64,000 nt of DNA from Aliitabrizicola sp041905595 (GCA_041905595.1 JAYRKT010000001.1:124001-188000); one strand, 5' to 3'. Shown: positions 18,573 through 30,485, numbered from the stretch's first letter. Notes: generated by a model from the sequence alone, not told the origin. Program-made: numbers and translations.

Positions 18573-18701
18573 GCGCCATCTCCGATAAACATTCCGGCAA
18601 CGGAATAGATAAGCTGTCGCGCAGGCCGCACAAGGACACCGGCCACGCTTCCTTCAGCGCCACCACGGGTCCCTGCGCGGCATGAGCAGATGCCCCCTGC
18701 C

Positions 18702-21542
<2,841 letters not shown>

Positions 21543-21566
21543 CGCATCATCCTGGAAGGCGACCGG

Positions 21567-21614
21567 CCAAAATCCTTCGAAGGATTTTGGCAAGGGTTTT
21601 CGAAAACCCTTGCC
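21567..21614. repeat. Twin-palindrome intergenic element, type I copy 1
   Basis: Two perfect palindromes share a central GG: a 24-mer (arm CCAAAATCCTTC) followed by a 26-mer (arm GGCAAGGGTTTTC), 48 bases in all. It lies between gcvH and gcvP within the operon, 17 bases after the gcvH stop and 24 bases before the gcvP start. The same geometry recurs at 49894-49941 and 61029-61076 with different arm sequences that still pair, which implies selection on structure. Confidence 0.85.
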
Positions 21615-21631
21615 CGGCTCGGCCGTTGCGC

Positions 21632-21991
21632 TCAGCCGATCAGTTCGTTGTATTCGTCCTCGTCCATGAAGTCGTCGAGCACCGAGAGGTCATCGAGCTT
21701 CATCTTGAAGAACCAGCCCGCTCCAAGCGGGTCCTCGTTCACGAGGCCTGGACTATCGGGCAGCTTCTCGTTGACCGCGACGATTTCGCCATCGACCGGC
21801 GCGAGGATGTCGGAGGCGGCCTTGACGCTTTCGATCACGACGACCTCGTCGCCCTCGGCGACCACCGTTTCAGGTTCCGGCAGTTCGACGAAGACCACGT
21901 CCCCGAGCTGCGTCGCCGCATGTTCGGTGATGCCGACGGTGACGAGATCGCCGTCGACGCGCAGCCATTCGTGTTCCTTGGTGTATTTCAT
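21632..21991 (-). CDS. gcvH: Glycine cleavage system H-protein
   Basis: A 119-residue lipoyl carrier protein that shuttles the aminomethyl group between P-, T- and L-proteins. The lipoyl-attachment motif VVIESVKAASD places the modified lysine at position 57, and the start MKYTKEHEWLRVDGD is family-typical; the length fits the usual 120-130 residues. It lies eight bases after gcvT and upstream of gcvP, so it is controlled by the glycine riboswitch ahead of gcvT. Confidence 0.97.
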   Translation of the reverse strand: MKYTKEHEWLRVDGDLVTVGITEHAATQLGDVVFVELPEPETVVAEGDEVVVIESVKAASDILAPVDGEIVAVNEKLPDSPGLVNEDPLGAGWFFKMKLDDLSVLDDFMDEDEYNELIG

Positions 21992-21999
21992 CTCGGTCC

Positions 22000-23133
22000 T
22001 CAGCGTTTGTAGGTGGAGGGTCGGAAAGGAAGGTCGCAGACGGTGACAGGCAGGCGCTTGCCGCGCACTTCGCCCTCAAGCCGCGTGCCGGGTGCGGCAA
22101 GCGCGGCCGGGACGTAGCCCATGGCGATCGGCGCCTCGACCGAGGGGCCGAAGCCACCAGAGGTGATGATGCCGATTTCCGTGTCACCCGAGTAAAGGAT
22201 CGTGCCGTCCCGCATCGGCGCGCGGCCTTCGGGACGCAGGCCGACCCGGCAGCGGTCCGGTCCGTCGGCGAGTTCGGTCAGAATCCGCTCGGCCCCGGGG
22301 AACCCGCCCGACCGCGCCCCGCAGGTGCGACGGCTTTTCTGGATCGCCCAGGTCAGTCCGGCCTCGACCGGCGAGGTGGTCGTGTCGATGTCATGGCCGT
22401 AGAGGCATAGCCCCGCCTCGAGCCGCAGGCTGTCCCGCGCGCCAAGGCCGATCGGCGCAACCCCGGGCAGCGCGAGAAGCGCCTCGGCAAAGGAACGGAG
22501 GTAACTATTGGGCACCGAGATCTCGAACCCATCCTCGCCGGTGTAGCCGGACCGTGAGATCCAGAGTTCCGCCCCGGTCCAATCGCGGGTGGTGACATCC
22601 ATGAAACGCAAGGTCGCGATCCCGGGCAGCAGGCGCGACAGCACCCCTTCGGCATCCGGCCCCTGCAGTGCCAGAAGCCCGCGGTCCTGCACCGCCTCGA
22701 CAGTGGCGACGCGCGACAGATGCGCCTTGAGATGTGCAATGTCCTCGGCCTTGCAGGCTGCGTTCACCACGACGAACAGGTGGTCGCCTCGATTGGCGAA
22801 CATCAGGTCGTCAAGGATGCCGCCTGTGGCATTGGTCAGAAGGCCATAGCGCTGCCGGCCCTCGGCCAGGCCCAGCACATCGACCGGCATCAGCGCCTCG
22901 AAGGCCAGGTCCAGCGACTGCATCCCGACCTTCGGCCAGAGCAGCACCTGCCCCATGTGACTGACATCGAACAGCCCGGCAGCCGAACGGGTGTGGAGGT
23001 GTTCCTTCAGCACCCCCATCGGGTACTGCACCGGCATCTCGTAGCCGGCGAAAGGCACCATCCTGGCGCCGAGGCTGACATGAAGATCGTGGAGCGCGAG
23101 GCGCTTCAGGTCCGTCGTCTCAAGGTCGGCCAA
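22000..23133 (-). CDS. gcvT: Aminomethyltransferase, glycine cleavage T-protein
   Basis: A 377-residue tetrahydrofolate-dependent enzyme that releases ammonia from the aminomethyl-H-protein and forms 5,10-methylene-THF. Family features include GARMVPFAGYEMPVQYP near the start, SGYTGEDGFEISVPN, and the C-terminal barrel with GYVPAALAAPGTRLEGEVRG. I chose TTG 23133 because AAGGGGGT stands six bases before it and translation begins immediately before the conserved core; no ATG is suitably placed and an in-frame extension would run through the riboswitch. It is the first gene of gcvTHP. Confidence 0.95.
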   Translation of the reverse strand: MADLETTDLKRLALHDLHVSLGARMVPFAGYEMPVQYPMGVLKEHLHTRSAAGLFDVSHMGQVLLWPKVGMQSLDLAFEALMPVDVLGLAEGRQRYGLLTNATGGILDDLMFANRGDHLFVVVNAACKAEDIAHLKAHLSRVATVEAVQDRGLLALQGPDAEGVLSRLLPGIATLRFMDVTTRDWTGAELWISRSGYTGEDGFEISVPNSYLRSFAEALLALPGVAPIGLGARDSLRLEAGLCLYGHDIDTTTSPVEAGLTWAIQKSRRTCGARSGGFPGAERILTELADGPDRCRVGLRPEGRAPMRDGTILYSGDTEIGIITSGGFGPSVEAPIAMGYVPAALAAPGTRLEGEVRGKRLPVTVCDLPFRPSTYKR

Positions 23134-23169
23134 TCGCCACCCCCTTGTTCCGTGCCGGTTCCTCTTTCC

Positions 23170-23208
23170 GGCATCGTCCGGACAGGCCGATCCCTGTCCT
23201 GCGATGCC
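23170..23208 (-). promoter_or_regulatory. Long hairpin between glycine riboswitch and gcvT
   Basis: On the minus strand GGCATCG pairs with CGATGCC and, inside it, GGACAGG pairs with CCTGTCC, giving an interrupted stem of about 14 pairs. It lies between aptamer II and the gcvT ribosome site. No uridine run follows, so it is not a standard intrinsic terminator; it may be part of the expression platform. Confidence 0.5.
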
Positions 23209-23211
23209 CCC

Positions 23212-23395
23212 TCTGTCCCTTGCGCCTGAGATCGTTATCCCTTCGGCGCCCCGGCTCCTCCACCGGGGTCTCTCCAGAGTGTCGTTGTCCGGACGGTCCC
23301 TTGCGCCTGAGAGTTTACCGGGGCGGTTGCTCCTTCGGCACCGCGTGCAAGGATCGCCCCTGCCCGCGGATTCTCCCGATCCTGACACTCCTTGG
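23212..23395 (-). promoter_or_regulatory. Tandem glycine riboswitch
   Basis: Two consecutive glycine aptamers on the minus strand, 5' of gcvT. Aptamer I (about 23300-23395) has GGATCGGGAGAATCC, the core GTGCCGAAGGAGCAA and the closing ACTCTCAGG. Aptamer II (about 23212-23290) has TCTGGAGAGACC, GCGCCGAAGGGATAAC and ATCTCAGGCGC. The two share the repeated 3' tail CTCAGGCGCAAGGGAC. The short linker is as in known cooperative tandem glycine riboswitches, which turn on glycine cleavage when glycine is abundant. The rest of 23134-23582 holds a hairpin before gcvT and a conserved element behind gltX; I see no gene there. Confidence 0.93.
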
Positions 23396-23490
23396 GTAGC
23401 CCGGCCGCCCTGCAGCTGGCAAGCGGAAAGCGAAGGACGACGCATCGGCCGCCAAAAGCGACGGACACTGCCTGACGGACCTTTGTCCTG

Positions 23491-23554
23491 TCTCTTTTGT
23501 CCAAATATCCTCGGGGGTGAATGCGCGGCAGCGCAGAGGGGGCGGAAAGCCCCC
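23491..23554 (-). repeat. G-rich hairpin plus GAGGATATTTGG element behind gltX
   Basis: Reading the minus strand downstream of gltX: a six-base-pair hairpin (GGGGGC, loop TTTCC, GCCCCC), then about 17 bases, then CCCCCGAGGATATTTGG followed by ACAAAAGAGA. The same combination occurs on the plus strand behind the iron alcohol dehydrogenase at 46902-46950. It may serve as a 3' end or processing signal. Confidence 0.6.
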
Positions 23555-23582
23555 TTTTCGCCGTCTCCCGCCCGGACCGACT

Positions 23583-24911
23583 TCAGGCCGGCAGGCGCAG
23601 CTTTTGCAGAAGCGGCATCAGGTCGGCCATCTCGGGCCCGGCATCGCGCCCGGTGAGCGCCCGGCGGAGCGGACGGTACAGGCCCTTGCCCTTGCGCCCC
23701 GTCGCCTCCTTGACCGCGTTGGTCCAGTCGCCCCAGGTCGCCGCCGTCCAGGGCTTCGGCGGCAGCATCGCCAAGGCCTGCTTCACGAAGTCGGCATCCT
23801 CGGCATCGACGAGCGGCTCGGCGCCATTGGCGATCAGGTCCCACCAGCCGGCCAGATCGGCGCGGGTGGTGATGTTGGCCTTGGCGACCGACCAGAAGGC
23901 CGGGGCAAGATCATCCGGCACCCCGAGAGCGCGGATCGTGTCGGCCATGTCGGCGGCCGAGCGGGTCTGCAGGTCGGCATGGGTCAGCGGGAACAGGTCC
24001 TCGGCGTCGAACTTGGTCGGAGAGGCGCCGAAGGAGGACAGGTCGAACCCGTCGATCAGGTCCTGGTGCGAATGCGCCAGTTCCACCGGCTTCGAGGAGC
24101 CAAGCCGCGCCATCAGCGACAGCAGCGCCATCGGCTCGACTCCTGCCGCGCGCAGGTCTCGCAGCGAAAGGGTGCCGAGGCGTTTGGACAATTCCTCGCC
24201 CTTGGCGCCGGTCAGCAGAGAGTGGTGGGCAAAGGCCGGGGGCGTGCCGCCGAGCGCTTCCATGATCTGGATCTGCGTCGCGGTGTTGGTCACATGGTCC
24301 GCGCCGCGGACGATGCTCGTGACTCCCATGTCGATGTCATCGACCGACGACGCGAATGTATAAAGGATCTGGCCGTCGGCCCGGATCAGCACAGGGTCCG
24401 AGACTGACGCGGCGTCGATCGAAATGGGGCCGAGGATGCCGTCGGTCCATTCGATGCGGTTCTGGTTCAGCAGGAACCGCCAGTAGCCCTCCCGCCCCTC
24501 GGCGCGGAAGTCGGCCTTCTCGGCCTCGGTCAGCTTCAGCGAGGCGCGGTCATAGACCGGAGGCTTGTGCATGTTGAGAAGCTTCTTGCGCTTCAGATCC
24601 AGCTCGACCGGGCTTTCGAAGCATTCATAAAACCTTCCGGCCGCGCGCAGCTCGTCCGCCGCTTCGCGGTAACGGTCGAAGCGCAGCGACTGCTTCTCGA
24701 TCCGGTCCCAGGTCAGGCCCAGCCATTCGAGGTCCTGCATGATCCCGTCGGCATATTCCTGCTTCGAGCGTTCCTGGTCGGTATCGTCCAGACGCAGGAT
24801 GAAGGTGCCGCCGGCCTTGCGGGCGATCATCCAGTTCATCAGCGCGGTGCGCAGGTTTCCGACGTGAATGTAGCCGGTGGGCGACGGGGCAAAGCGGGTG
24901 ACGGTGGTCAT
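23583..24911 (-). CDS. gltX: Glutamyl-tRNA synthetase
   Basis: A 442-residue class I aminoacyl-tRNA synthetase. The HIGH signature appears as PSPTGYIHVGN (residues 10-20) and the KMSKS loop as GEELSKRLGT. The short length fits the alphaproteobacterial GltX forms, of which genomes often carry two; whether this one charges tRNA-Glu, tRNA-Gln or both cannot be told. ATG 24911 is preceded by AGGAGAG; an upstream in-frame start has no support. It is divergent from the minimal zincin gene and ends about 190 bases before the glycine riboswitch. Confidence 0.95.
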   Translation of the reverse strand: MTTVTRFAPSPTGYIHVGNLRTALMNWMIARKAGGTFILRLDDTDQERSKQEYADGIMQDLEWLGLTWDRIEKQSLRFDRYREAADELRAAGRFYECFESPVELDLKRKKLLNMHKPPVYDRASLKLTEAEKADFRAEGREGYWRFLLNQNRIEWTDGILGPISIDAASVSDPVLIRADGQILYTFASSVDDIDMGVTSIVRGADHVTNTATQIQIMEALGGTPPAFAHHSLLTGAKGEELSKRLGTLSLRDLRAAGVEPMALLSLMARLGSSKPVELAHSHQDLIDGFDLSSFGASPTKFDAEDLFPLTHADLQTRSAADMADTIRALGVPDDLAPAFWSVAKANITTRADLAGWWDLIANGAEPLVDAEDADFVKQALAMLPPKPWTAATWGDWTNAVKEATGRKGKGLYRPLRRALTGRDAGPEMADLMPLLQKLRLPA

Positions 24912-25067
24912 GGGTCTCTCCTGAACCCGCCTGCTTTTCCACAAGGGAGGCGTTTTGTCCAGTTGCGAGCCGCCATGCAACCCGGGCAAGGCAGATGGGC
25001 GGGCCATGCCGGGCGCGCTTGCTTGCGGTCATTGCGACCGCCTCCCCTGATGCCTATCCTGCACTCC

Positions 25068-25478
25068 ATGACCGCTGATCCACATCACCTGACCGCCCCC
25101 GACCTTGACCAGATCGAGGCTCTGGCCCGGACCGCCATCGACCTGTTGCCCGCGCCGTTCGCAGCCGCCGCCCGCGAGGTCGGTCTGCGCGTGGTCGATT
25201 TCGCCCCGGACGACATCCTCGAGGAGATGGGGCTGACCGATCCCTTCGAACTGACCGGGCTCTACGACGGCATCCCGATGACCGAGAAATCGGTGTTGGA
25301 CCAGCCCATGCGGCCCGACACGATCTGGCTTTTCCGCAGGCCGATCCTGGACGAATGGTGCGAGCGTGGCGATGTTTCGCTCGGCGATCTTGTCACGCAC
25401 GTGACGGTGCATGAATTCGCCCATCATTTCGGCTGGAGCGATGAGCAGATCGCCGCGATCGATCCGTGGTGGCAGTAG
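25068..25478 (+). CDS. Minimal zincin-like metallopeptidase family protein
   Basis: A 136-residue protein of the small metallopeptidase family often annotated DUF1025 or minimal zincin. The signature TVHEFAHHFGWSDEQI holds HExxH-type metal ligands near the C-terminus, preceded by PDTIWLFRRPILDEW. ATG 25068 gives the family-like start MTADPHHLTAPDLDQIEALA; ATG 25050 is possible and neither has a convincing ribosome site. It is divergent from gltX. Ten bases after its stop lies a twin-hairpin element. Function is unknown across the family. Confidence 0.8.
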   Translation: MTADPHHLTAPDLDQIEALARTAIDLLPAPFAAAAREVGLRVVDFAPDDILEEMGLTDPFELTGLYDGIPMTEKSVLDQPMRPDTIWLFRRPILDEWCERGDVSLGDLVTHVTVHEFAHHFGWSDEQIAAIDPWWQ

Positions 25479-25487
25479 CCCGCCACC

Positions 25488-25541
25488 GAATTTTCTACGA
25501 AAATTCTCGGCTGTCGCGCCCTGATTTTTCGCAGAAAAATC
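25488..25541. repeat. Paired AT-rich hairpin element, type II copy 1
   Basis: Two 19-base hairpins, each an eight-base-pair stem with a three-base loop (GAATTTTC-TAC-GAAAATTC and GATTTTTC-GCA-GAAAAATC), separated by a 16-base spacer containing GCGCCC. It lies ten bases behind the minimal zincin stop and 85 bases before the metallo-beta-lactamase-fold gene. The same stem-loop sizes, spacer length and GCGCCC core recur at 51053-51106. Confidence 0.85.
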
Positions 25542-25626
25542 GCAACGTAGGCTGATTGTCGAAGCCGCGACTGGCGAAAGACGCGAGGCGAACTACCGTT
25601 TCCGCCAAGCAACAGGGAGCATCGCC

Positions 25627-26559
25627 ATGACTTCTGTCCGACTTTCGCGCCGCAGCGCGCTTGCCGCCACCCTGGCCCTGCCGATCGGAGCCGCCCTGCG
25701 GCCGACGGAAGCCCGTGCCGCTGCCGAGATGATGGGCGGCTCGGTTCCGGCCTTCAACCGCTTCAGGCTTGGAGAGATGGAAGTGACCGCGCTGCTGGCG
25801 GGAACCCGCACGGTCGAAAAACCGACCGAGATCTTCGGCCTGAACGTCCCGCCCCAGGAATTCGCGGCAGTCTCCGAGGCCGCATTCCTGCCCACGGACA
25901 AGGCACAATTCTTCTTCACGCCGACCTTGGTCAATACCGGCAAGGAATTGGTGCTCTTCGATGCCGGGATGGCCCCCGAAGGGATGACAACCGCTCTTGC
26001 CGCGGCTGGCTATTCGCCCGACGAGATCGACGTCGTCGTCTTGACCCACATGCACCCCGACCATATCGGCGGACTGATGTCGGGCGGTACTCCGACCTTC
26101 GCCAAGGCGCGATATGTCACCGGCAGCACCGAGCACAACTTCTGGTCAAGCTCGCCAAGCGAACTCTTCACCGCCAATGTCGTGCCGCTCAACGACCGGA
26201 TGACCTTTCTTGATGACGGCGGAACCGTCACGGGCGGCATCACCGCGAAACTCGCCCCCGGCCATACGCCCGGACACATGGCCTTTCTGGTCGAAAGCGG
26301 CGGGCAGACGCTGGCGATCACCGCCGATACGGCGAACCATTACGTCTGGTCGCTCGCCCATCCTGATTGGGAGGTGCGCTTTGACGCCGACAAGCCCAGG
26401 GCCGCACAAACCCGGCGCGACGTGTTTGGCATGCTTGCTGCGGACCGCATTCCATTCATCGGTTATCACATGCCCTTCCCTGCCATGGGATATGTCGAGG
26501 CGCAGGGCGACGGGTTCCGATATGTGCCGGTCAGCTACCAGATGATGATGTCGGGCTGA
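25627..26559 (+). CDS. Exported MBL-fold metallohydrolase
   Basis: A 310-residue metallo-beta-lactamase-fold hydrolase. The N-terminus LSRRSALAATLALPIGAALR resembles a twin-arginine signal, cleaved around residue 30, so it is probably exported folded to the periplasm. The metal motif THMHPDHIGG has His141, His143, Asp145 and His146, with later ligands in GHTPGHMAF and ADTANHY. The fold covers lactonases, quorum-quenching enzymes, glyoxalase II and others; no finer assignment is possible. CAGGGAG precedes ATG 25627. Confidence 0.88.
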   Translation: MTSVRLSRRSALAATLALPIGAALRPTEARAAAEMMGGSVPAFNRFRLGEMEVTALLAGTRTVEKPTEIFGLNVPPQEFAAVSEAAFLPTDKAQFFFTPTLVNTGKELVLFDAGMAPEGMTTALAAAGYSPDEIDVVVLTHMHPDHIGGLMSGGTPTFAKARYVTGSTEHNFWSSSPSELFTANVVPLNDRMTFLDDGGTVTGGITAKLAPGHTPGHMAFLVESGGQTLAITADTANHYVWSLAHPDWEVRFDADKPRAAQTRRDVFGMLAADRIPFIGYHMPFPAMGYVEAQGDGFRYVPVSYQMMMSG

Positions 26560-26627
26560 CCCAGTCGGGCGCATTGCCGATGCGGTCGGGCTCTGGCAGG
26601 CTGGCGGCGCCGAGTGAGAGGGCGCCC

Positions 26628-27584
26628 ATGACACCGATCCTGACCGTGACACTGAACCCCGCGCTCGACCTTGCCACGAATGTCGGCGACGTGATCCCGG
26701 GCCACAAGCTTCGTTGCTCGGCTCCGCGGCTCGATCCCGGCGGCGGCGGCATCAATGTGAGCCGCGCGATCCGGCGCCTGGGCGGGTCGAGCCTGTGTTT
26801 CGTGGCGCTTGCAGGTGGAACCGGCGCGCAGGTTGCCGAATTCCTGCATGGCGAGGGGATCACCATCGTTACCTTCCCGGGGCCGGGTGAGACCCGCCAG
26901 AGCCTGACGGTGAACGAGGAGAAGACCGGGCTTCAGTACCGCTTCATGCTGCCAGGCACGCCCTGGGATGCGCCGCGAATCGAGGCGGTCGAGAGGGCGC
27001 TGTCTGACGCCGCGCCTCTGACCGGCACGATCGTCATCAGCGGCAGCCAGCCACCTGGCCTGCCGATCGACTTTCCCTCTCGCCTGGCTGCCGATCTCGA
27101 CGCAAGGTCGGACAGCCGGGCCAGGCTTGTGGCGGATACGTCCGGCGCCTCGCTCGCCCATATCGCCAAGGGGCCGCCGACCGGCATCGACCTGCTACGG
27201 ATGGATCAGGAGGAAGCTGAGGAACTGATCGGGCACAAGCTGACCTCGGCCGCGCAGGCGGCGGACTTCGCCGCCACACTCATCTCGCGCGGCTCGGCCC
27301 GCCGGGTGATCGTGGCGCGTGGCGCCGACGGCTCGGTGCTGGTCGGTCCTGGCCTGCGGGTGTCGGTCAAGCCGCCGGAGGTCCAGGTCCGCAGCAAGGT
27401 CGGCGCCGGCGACAGCTTCGTCGCCGGCTTCGTCCTGGCAGAAGCGCGCGGAGCGACCCCGGCAGAGGCACTGGCCCACGGAGTCTCTGCCGCCGCGGCG
27501 GCTGTGATGACCGAAGGCACCGAACTTTGTAGGCGAGAAGACGCCGAGGAGATCTTCCGTCAGTGCACGACCGAGACGGTCTGA
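26628..27584 (+). CDS. PfkB-family sugar-phosphate kinase (1-phosphofructokinase-like)
   Basis: A 318-residue ribokinase/PfkB-family kinase. The start MTPILTVTLNPALDLATNVG, the GGGGINVSRAIRRLGG substrate loop and the anion-hole motif KVGAGDSFVAGFVLA match the FruK / Pfk-2 / LacC branch, which phosphorylates fructose-1-P, fructose-6-P or tagatose-6-P with ATP. No fru PTS genes are adjacent, so the Pfk-2-like role (fructose-6-phosphate) is as likely as FruK. ATG 26628 follows GAGAGGG. It is convergent, four bases from the endonuclease/phosphatase-fold gene. Confidence 0.88.
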   Translation: MTPILTVTLNPALDLATNVGDVIPGHKLRCSAPRLDPGGGGINVSRAIRRLGGSSLCFVALAGGTGAQVAEFLHGEGITIVTFPGPGETRQSLTVNEEKTGLQYRFMLPGTPWDAPRIEAVERALSDAAPLTGTIVISGSQPPGLPIDFPSRLAADLDARSDSRARLVADTSGASLAHIAKGPPTGIDLLRMDQEEAEELIGHKLTSAAQAADFAATLISRGSARRVIVARGADGSVLVGPGLRVSVKPPEVQVRSKVGAGDSFVAGFVLAEARGATPAEALAHGVSAAAAAVMTEGTELCRREDAEEIFRQCTTETV

Positions 27585-27588
27585 CCGG

Positions 27589-28548
27589 TCAGAACTTCAG
27601 TTCCGCGACAACTGCGCGGTGGTCCGAGGGCCAGGGCATCACCTTGATGTCGCTGCGGGGGCCGTCCTCTCCCACGATCGCTGCATCGGTCACGGTAAGC
27701 CCATCGCCCTTGACCAGGATAAAGTCGATGCGGTCGGGGTGGTCGTCGGTCGCCTTCTCGTCATAGCGCGGGGTCCAGGTGAAGGCGGGTTTCGCGACCG
27801 GATCGGGCCAGACCGCACGATAGGCGTCGGTGAATCCCTGCGAGGTCAGGCGCCGGGTCGTTGGCCAGTCAACCTTGACCGGCTGTTGGCCGGCGGCAAC
27901 GGCCGCGTCGGTCCAGTCGAGGCCCGAGGGTTCATTGAAGTCGCCGGTGACGATGATCGCCGCCGCGTCCTTGACCGATTTCATGTCCTCGGCCAGCAGG
28001 TCCATCGCCGGGCCACGGGTTTCTTCGGCAAACTTGATCGCCTCAGCCTCGGTCTTGATGAAGGGGGCTGGCCCATACTCGATGCCCAGCAGCTGGTAGG
28101 GCTGGTAGGGCTCGTCGTCGTGATGGATGTTGAACATCCAGACGGTCTTGCCATCCACGTCGATCGGCATCCCCAGGTCATGCGGCGTGGCCGGTCCGAT
28201 CGGATAGCGCGAGATCACCGCATTCGCCCAGAGCGCCACGTTCTGCTTCGACTGGTCGTAGTAGTGCCAGCCCAGTGCCTTGGCGATTTCGGCCGCGACA
28301 CTCGGCCCGGTCGCCACGCAATCGGTCGCGGTGCAGGGATCGGGCTCGACCTTGGTTTCCTGAACCCCGACGATATCGGCCCCGGCGGCCTTGATCGCCG
28401 CGACGGTCTCTTCGACGCCCTTCCCTTCGTTCGCTCCGCCGCCCCAGATGTTGAAAGACATCACCCGCAGCGTGGTTTCGGCCGAGGCCGGCAGGGCCGT
28501 GACAAGCAAGGCGGACAGGACAAGACGCGCGGCGCGCAAGGCATTCAT
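27589..28548 (-). CDS. Secreted endonuclease/exonuclease/phosphatase-fold protein
   Basis: A 319-residue protein with a Sec signal peptide (about residues 1-23, ending ASAE). The EEP fold is seen in LRVMSFNIWGGG, VGVQETK (metal Glu), VTGDFNEPSG (catalytic Asp-x-Asn) and the C-terminal PWPSDHRAVVAEL (Ser-Asp-His). Members include DNases, inositol phosphatases and sphingomyelinases; being periplasmic or secreted it may salvage phosphate from nucleic acids or esters, but that is inference. It sits 72 bases downstream of nadE on the same strand side and is convergent with the PfkB kinase gene. Confidence 0.87.
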   Translation of the reverse strand: MNALRAARLVLSALLVTALPASAETTLRVMSFNIWGGGANEGKGVEETVAAIKAAGADIVGVQETKVEPDPCTATDCVATGPSVAAEIAKALGWHYYDQSKQNVALWANAVISRYPIGPATPHDLGMPIDVDGKTVWMFNIHHDDEPYQPYQLLGIEYGPAPFIKTEAEAIKFAEETRGPAMDLLAEDMKSVKDAAAIIVTGDFNEPSGLDWTDAAVAAGQQPVKVDWPTTRRLTSQGFTDAYRAVWPDPVAKPAFTWTPRYDEKATDDHPDRIDFILVKGDGLTVTDAAIVGEDGPRSDIKVMPWPSDHRAVVAELKF

Positions 28549-28620
28549 GGCAAAGCTCCCCCGAGGTTTGGACGCCTCGATGATTAGCGATCTGCCATCA
28601 CGAATCCATGACGTTCGCGA

Positions 28621-30279
28621 CTATCCCTCGTCCCGCCACCTGTTCACGATCGGATAGCGGCGGTCGAGCCAGAAGGCGCGTTGGGTCAGGCGCACACCGG
28701 GGGCGGACTGGAAGCGCTTGTATTCGCTGATGTAAAGCAGGTGCTCGACCTTCTTCACCGTGGCGCGGTCGTACCCCTTGGCCACGAGTTCTGTCACCGA
28801 CTCCTCGCGGTCCACCAGCCCTTCGAGAATGCCGTCCAGCACCGGATAGGGTGGCAGGCTGTCTTCGTCCTTCTGGTCGGGGCGGAGTTCTGCACTTGGC
28901 GGCTTGTCGATGACGCGGGGCGGGATCATCTGCCCCGCCGAGGCCAACATCCACGGGCGGTGGTTCTCGTTCCGCCAGCGACACATGGAAAAAACGCGGG
29001 TCTTGTAAAGATCCTTGATCGGGTTGTAGCCACCGTTCATGTCGCCGTAGATCGTGCAGTAGCCGACCGCGACCTCGGACTTGTTGCCGGTGGTCAGCAG
29101 CATCTCGCCGAACTTGTTCGACAGCGCCATCAGCAGAAGGCCGCGCAGGCGGGACTGGACGTTTTCCTCGGTGATGCCCGGCTGAGTGCCGGCAAACAAG
29201 GGCGCCAGTGCCTCGCCCACCGCCGCCTGCGGGCCCGAGATCGGCACGGTGTCCAGCCGGCAGCCCAGATTGCGCGCGACCTCGCCCGCATCGTGAAGCG
29301 AATGCTCAGAAGTGTAGGCAGAGGGCAGCATCACGCAGCGCACATTCTCCGGACCGATCGCGTCGGCGGCGATGGTGGCGACGATGGCACTGTCGATGCC
29401 GCCGGAGAGGCCGAGCAGCACCTTCTTGAATCCCGACTTCGCAAGGTAGTCGCGCAGGCCCAGCACCATCGCATGGTAATCGGCCTCATGTCCGGTCGGC
29501 AGGGTCGCGAGATCCCCTTGCAACGCCCGCCAGCCGTCCTCGGTCCTTTGGAAGTCGACATGGGCAAGCGCCTCATCAAACTGCGGAAGTTGCAGCATCA
29601 TGCGTCCGCCGGGGTTGAGGACGAAGGTCGTGCCGTCGAACACCTGATCGTCCTGCCCGCCCACCATGTTGAGATAAACCAGTGGCAGGCCGGTCTCGAC
29701 CACGCGGGCAACCATCAGGTTCATCCGCACGTTCGGCTTGCCGCGATGGTAGGGAGAGCCGTTGGGGACGAACAGAATCTCTGCCCCGGTTTCCGCCAGC
29801 GTCTCGCAGACATCGGGATGCCAGGCGTCCTCGCAGATCGGGATGCCAACGCGGACCCCTCCGATGCGGACTGGTCCCGAAACATCGGCCGAAACGAAGA
29901 CGCGCTTTTCGTCGAAGACATCGGAGTTTGGCAGGTGATGCTTCAGGACCGTCGCCGCGATCCGGCCGCCTTGCAGGATGTAATAGGCGTTGTAAAGGCG
30001 CGAGGCCTCGCGATGCGGGGCACCAATTCCGATCGCCGGGCCATCGGCGCAATCGCGGGCCAAAGCCTCGATCGCGGCGCGGGCGACATCGGCGAAGGCA
30101 GGCTTCATCACCAGGTCCTGGGTCTGGTAGCCGGTCAGGAACATTTCGGGCAGGCCGACCATGTCTGCCCCCGCCTCCTTCGCGGCCCTCCATGCAGCTT
30201 TCGCCTTTTCGGCATTGGCGGCGAAATCGCCCACAACCGGGTTCAGTTGCGCCAGCGTCAGGCGGAAGGTGTCGGCCAT
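28621..30279 (-). CDS. nadE: Glutamine-hydrolysing NAD+ synthetase
   Basis: A 552-residue two-domain enzyme that amidates deamido-NAD+ to NAD+. The N-terminal nitrilase-type glutaminase domain (about 1-260) shows GLPEMFLTGYQ (catalytic Glu), a lysine in VLKHHLPN and the nucleophile in IPICEDAWHP; the C-terminal synthetase domain has the PP-loop LGLSGGIDSA. ATG 30279 has GAGGAG upstream. It is divergent from the MORN-repeat gene. No other NAD genes are adjacent. Confidence 0.96.
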   Translation of the reverse strand: MADTFRLTLAQLNPVVGDFAANAEKAKAAWRAAKEAGADMVGLPEMFLTGYQTQDLVMKPAFADVARAAIEALARDCADGPAIGIGAPHREASRLYNAYYILQGGRIAATVLKHHLPNSDVFDEKRVFVSADVSGPVRIGGVRVGIPICEDAWHPDVCETLAETGAEILFVPNGSPYHRGKPNVRMNLMVARVVETGLPLVYLNMVGGQDDQVFDGTTFVLNPGGRMMLQLPQFDEALAHVDFQRTEDGWRALQGDLATLPTGHEADYHAMVLGLRDYLAKSGFKKVLLGLSGGIDSAIVATIAADAIGPENVRCVMLPSAYTSEHSLHDAGEVARNLGCRLDTVPISGPQAAVGEALAPLFAGTQPGITEENVQSRLRGLLLMALSNKFGEMLLTTGNKSEVAVGYCTIYGDMNGGYNPIKDLYKTRVFSMCRWRNENHRPWMLASAGQMIPPRVIDKPPSAELRPDQKDEDSLPPYPVLDGILEGLVDREESVTELVAKGYDRATVKKVEHLLYISEYKRFQSAPGVRLTQRAFWLDRRYPIVNRWRDEG

Positions 30280-30485
30280 CGGGAACTCCTCGCGCCGCCC
30301 GCTCGCGGCATCGTGTTCGCGTTCTAGCAGACTGACGCGCGAGGAAAAGCCGAAGCGGGGCCTCGGGCGTTGTCCTTCCCTTGTCACACCGGATGCCTGC
30401 CGGTAACTTGCCGCAAAAGTCGGCGTCGGGACCGGTTTCGGCGCCTAGTCTGGTTGTTTTCTCGATCCCTGGCAGGAGGCGCGAC

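Noticed and set aside
23170..23208. Intrinsic terminator of the glycine riboswitch
   Set aside because: The hairpin is strong but followed by GGAAAGAGG instead of uridines.
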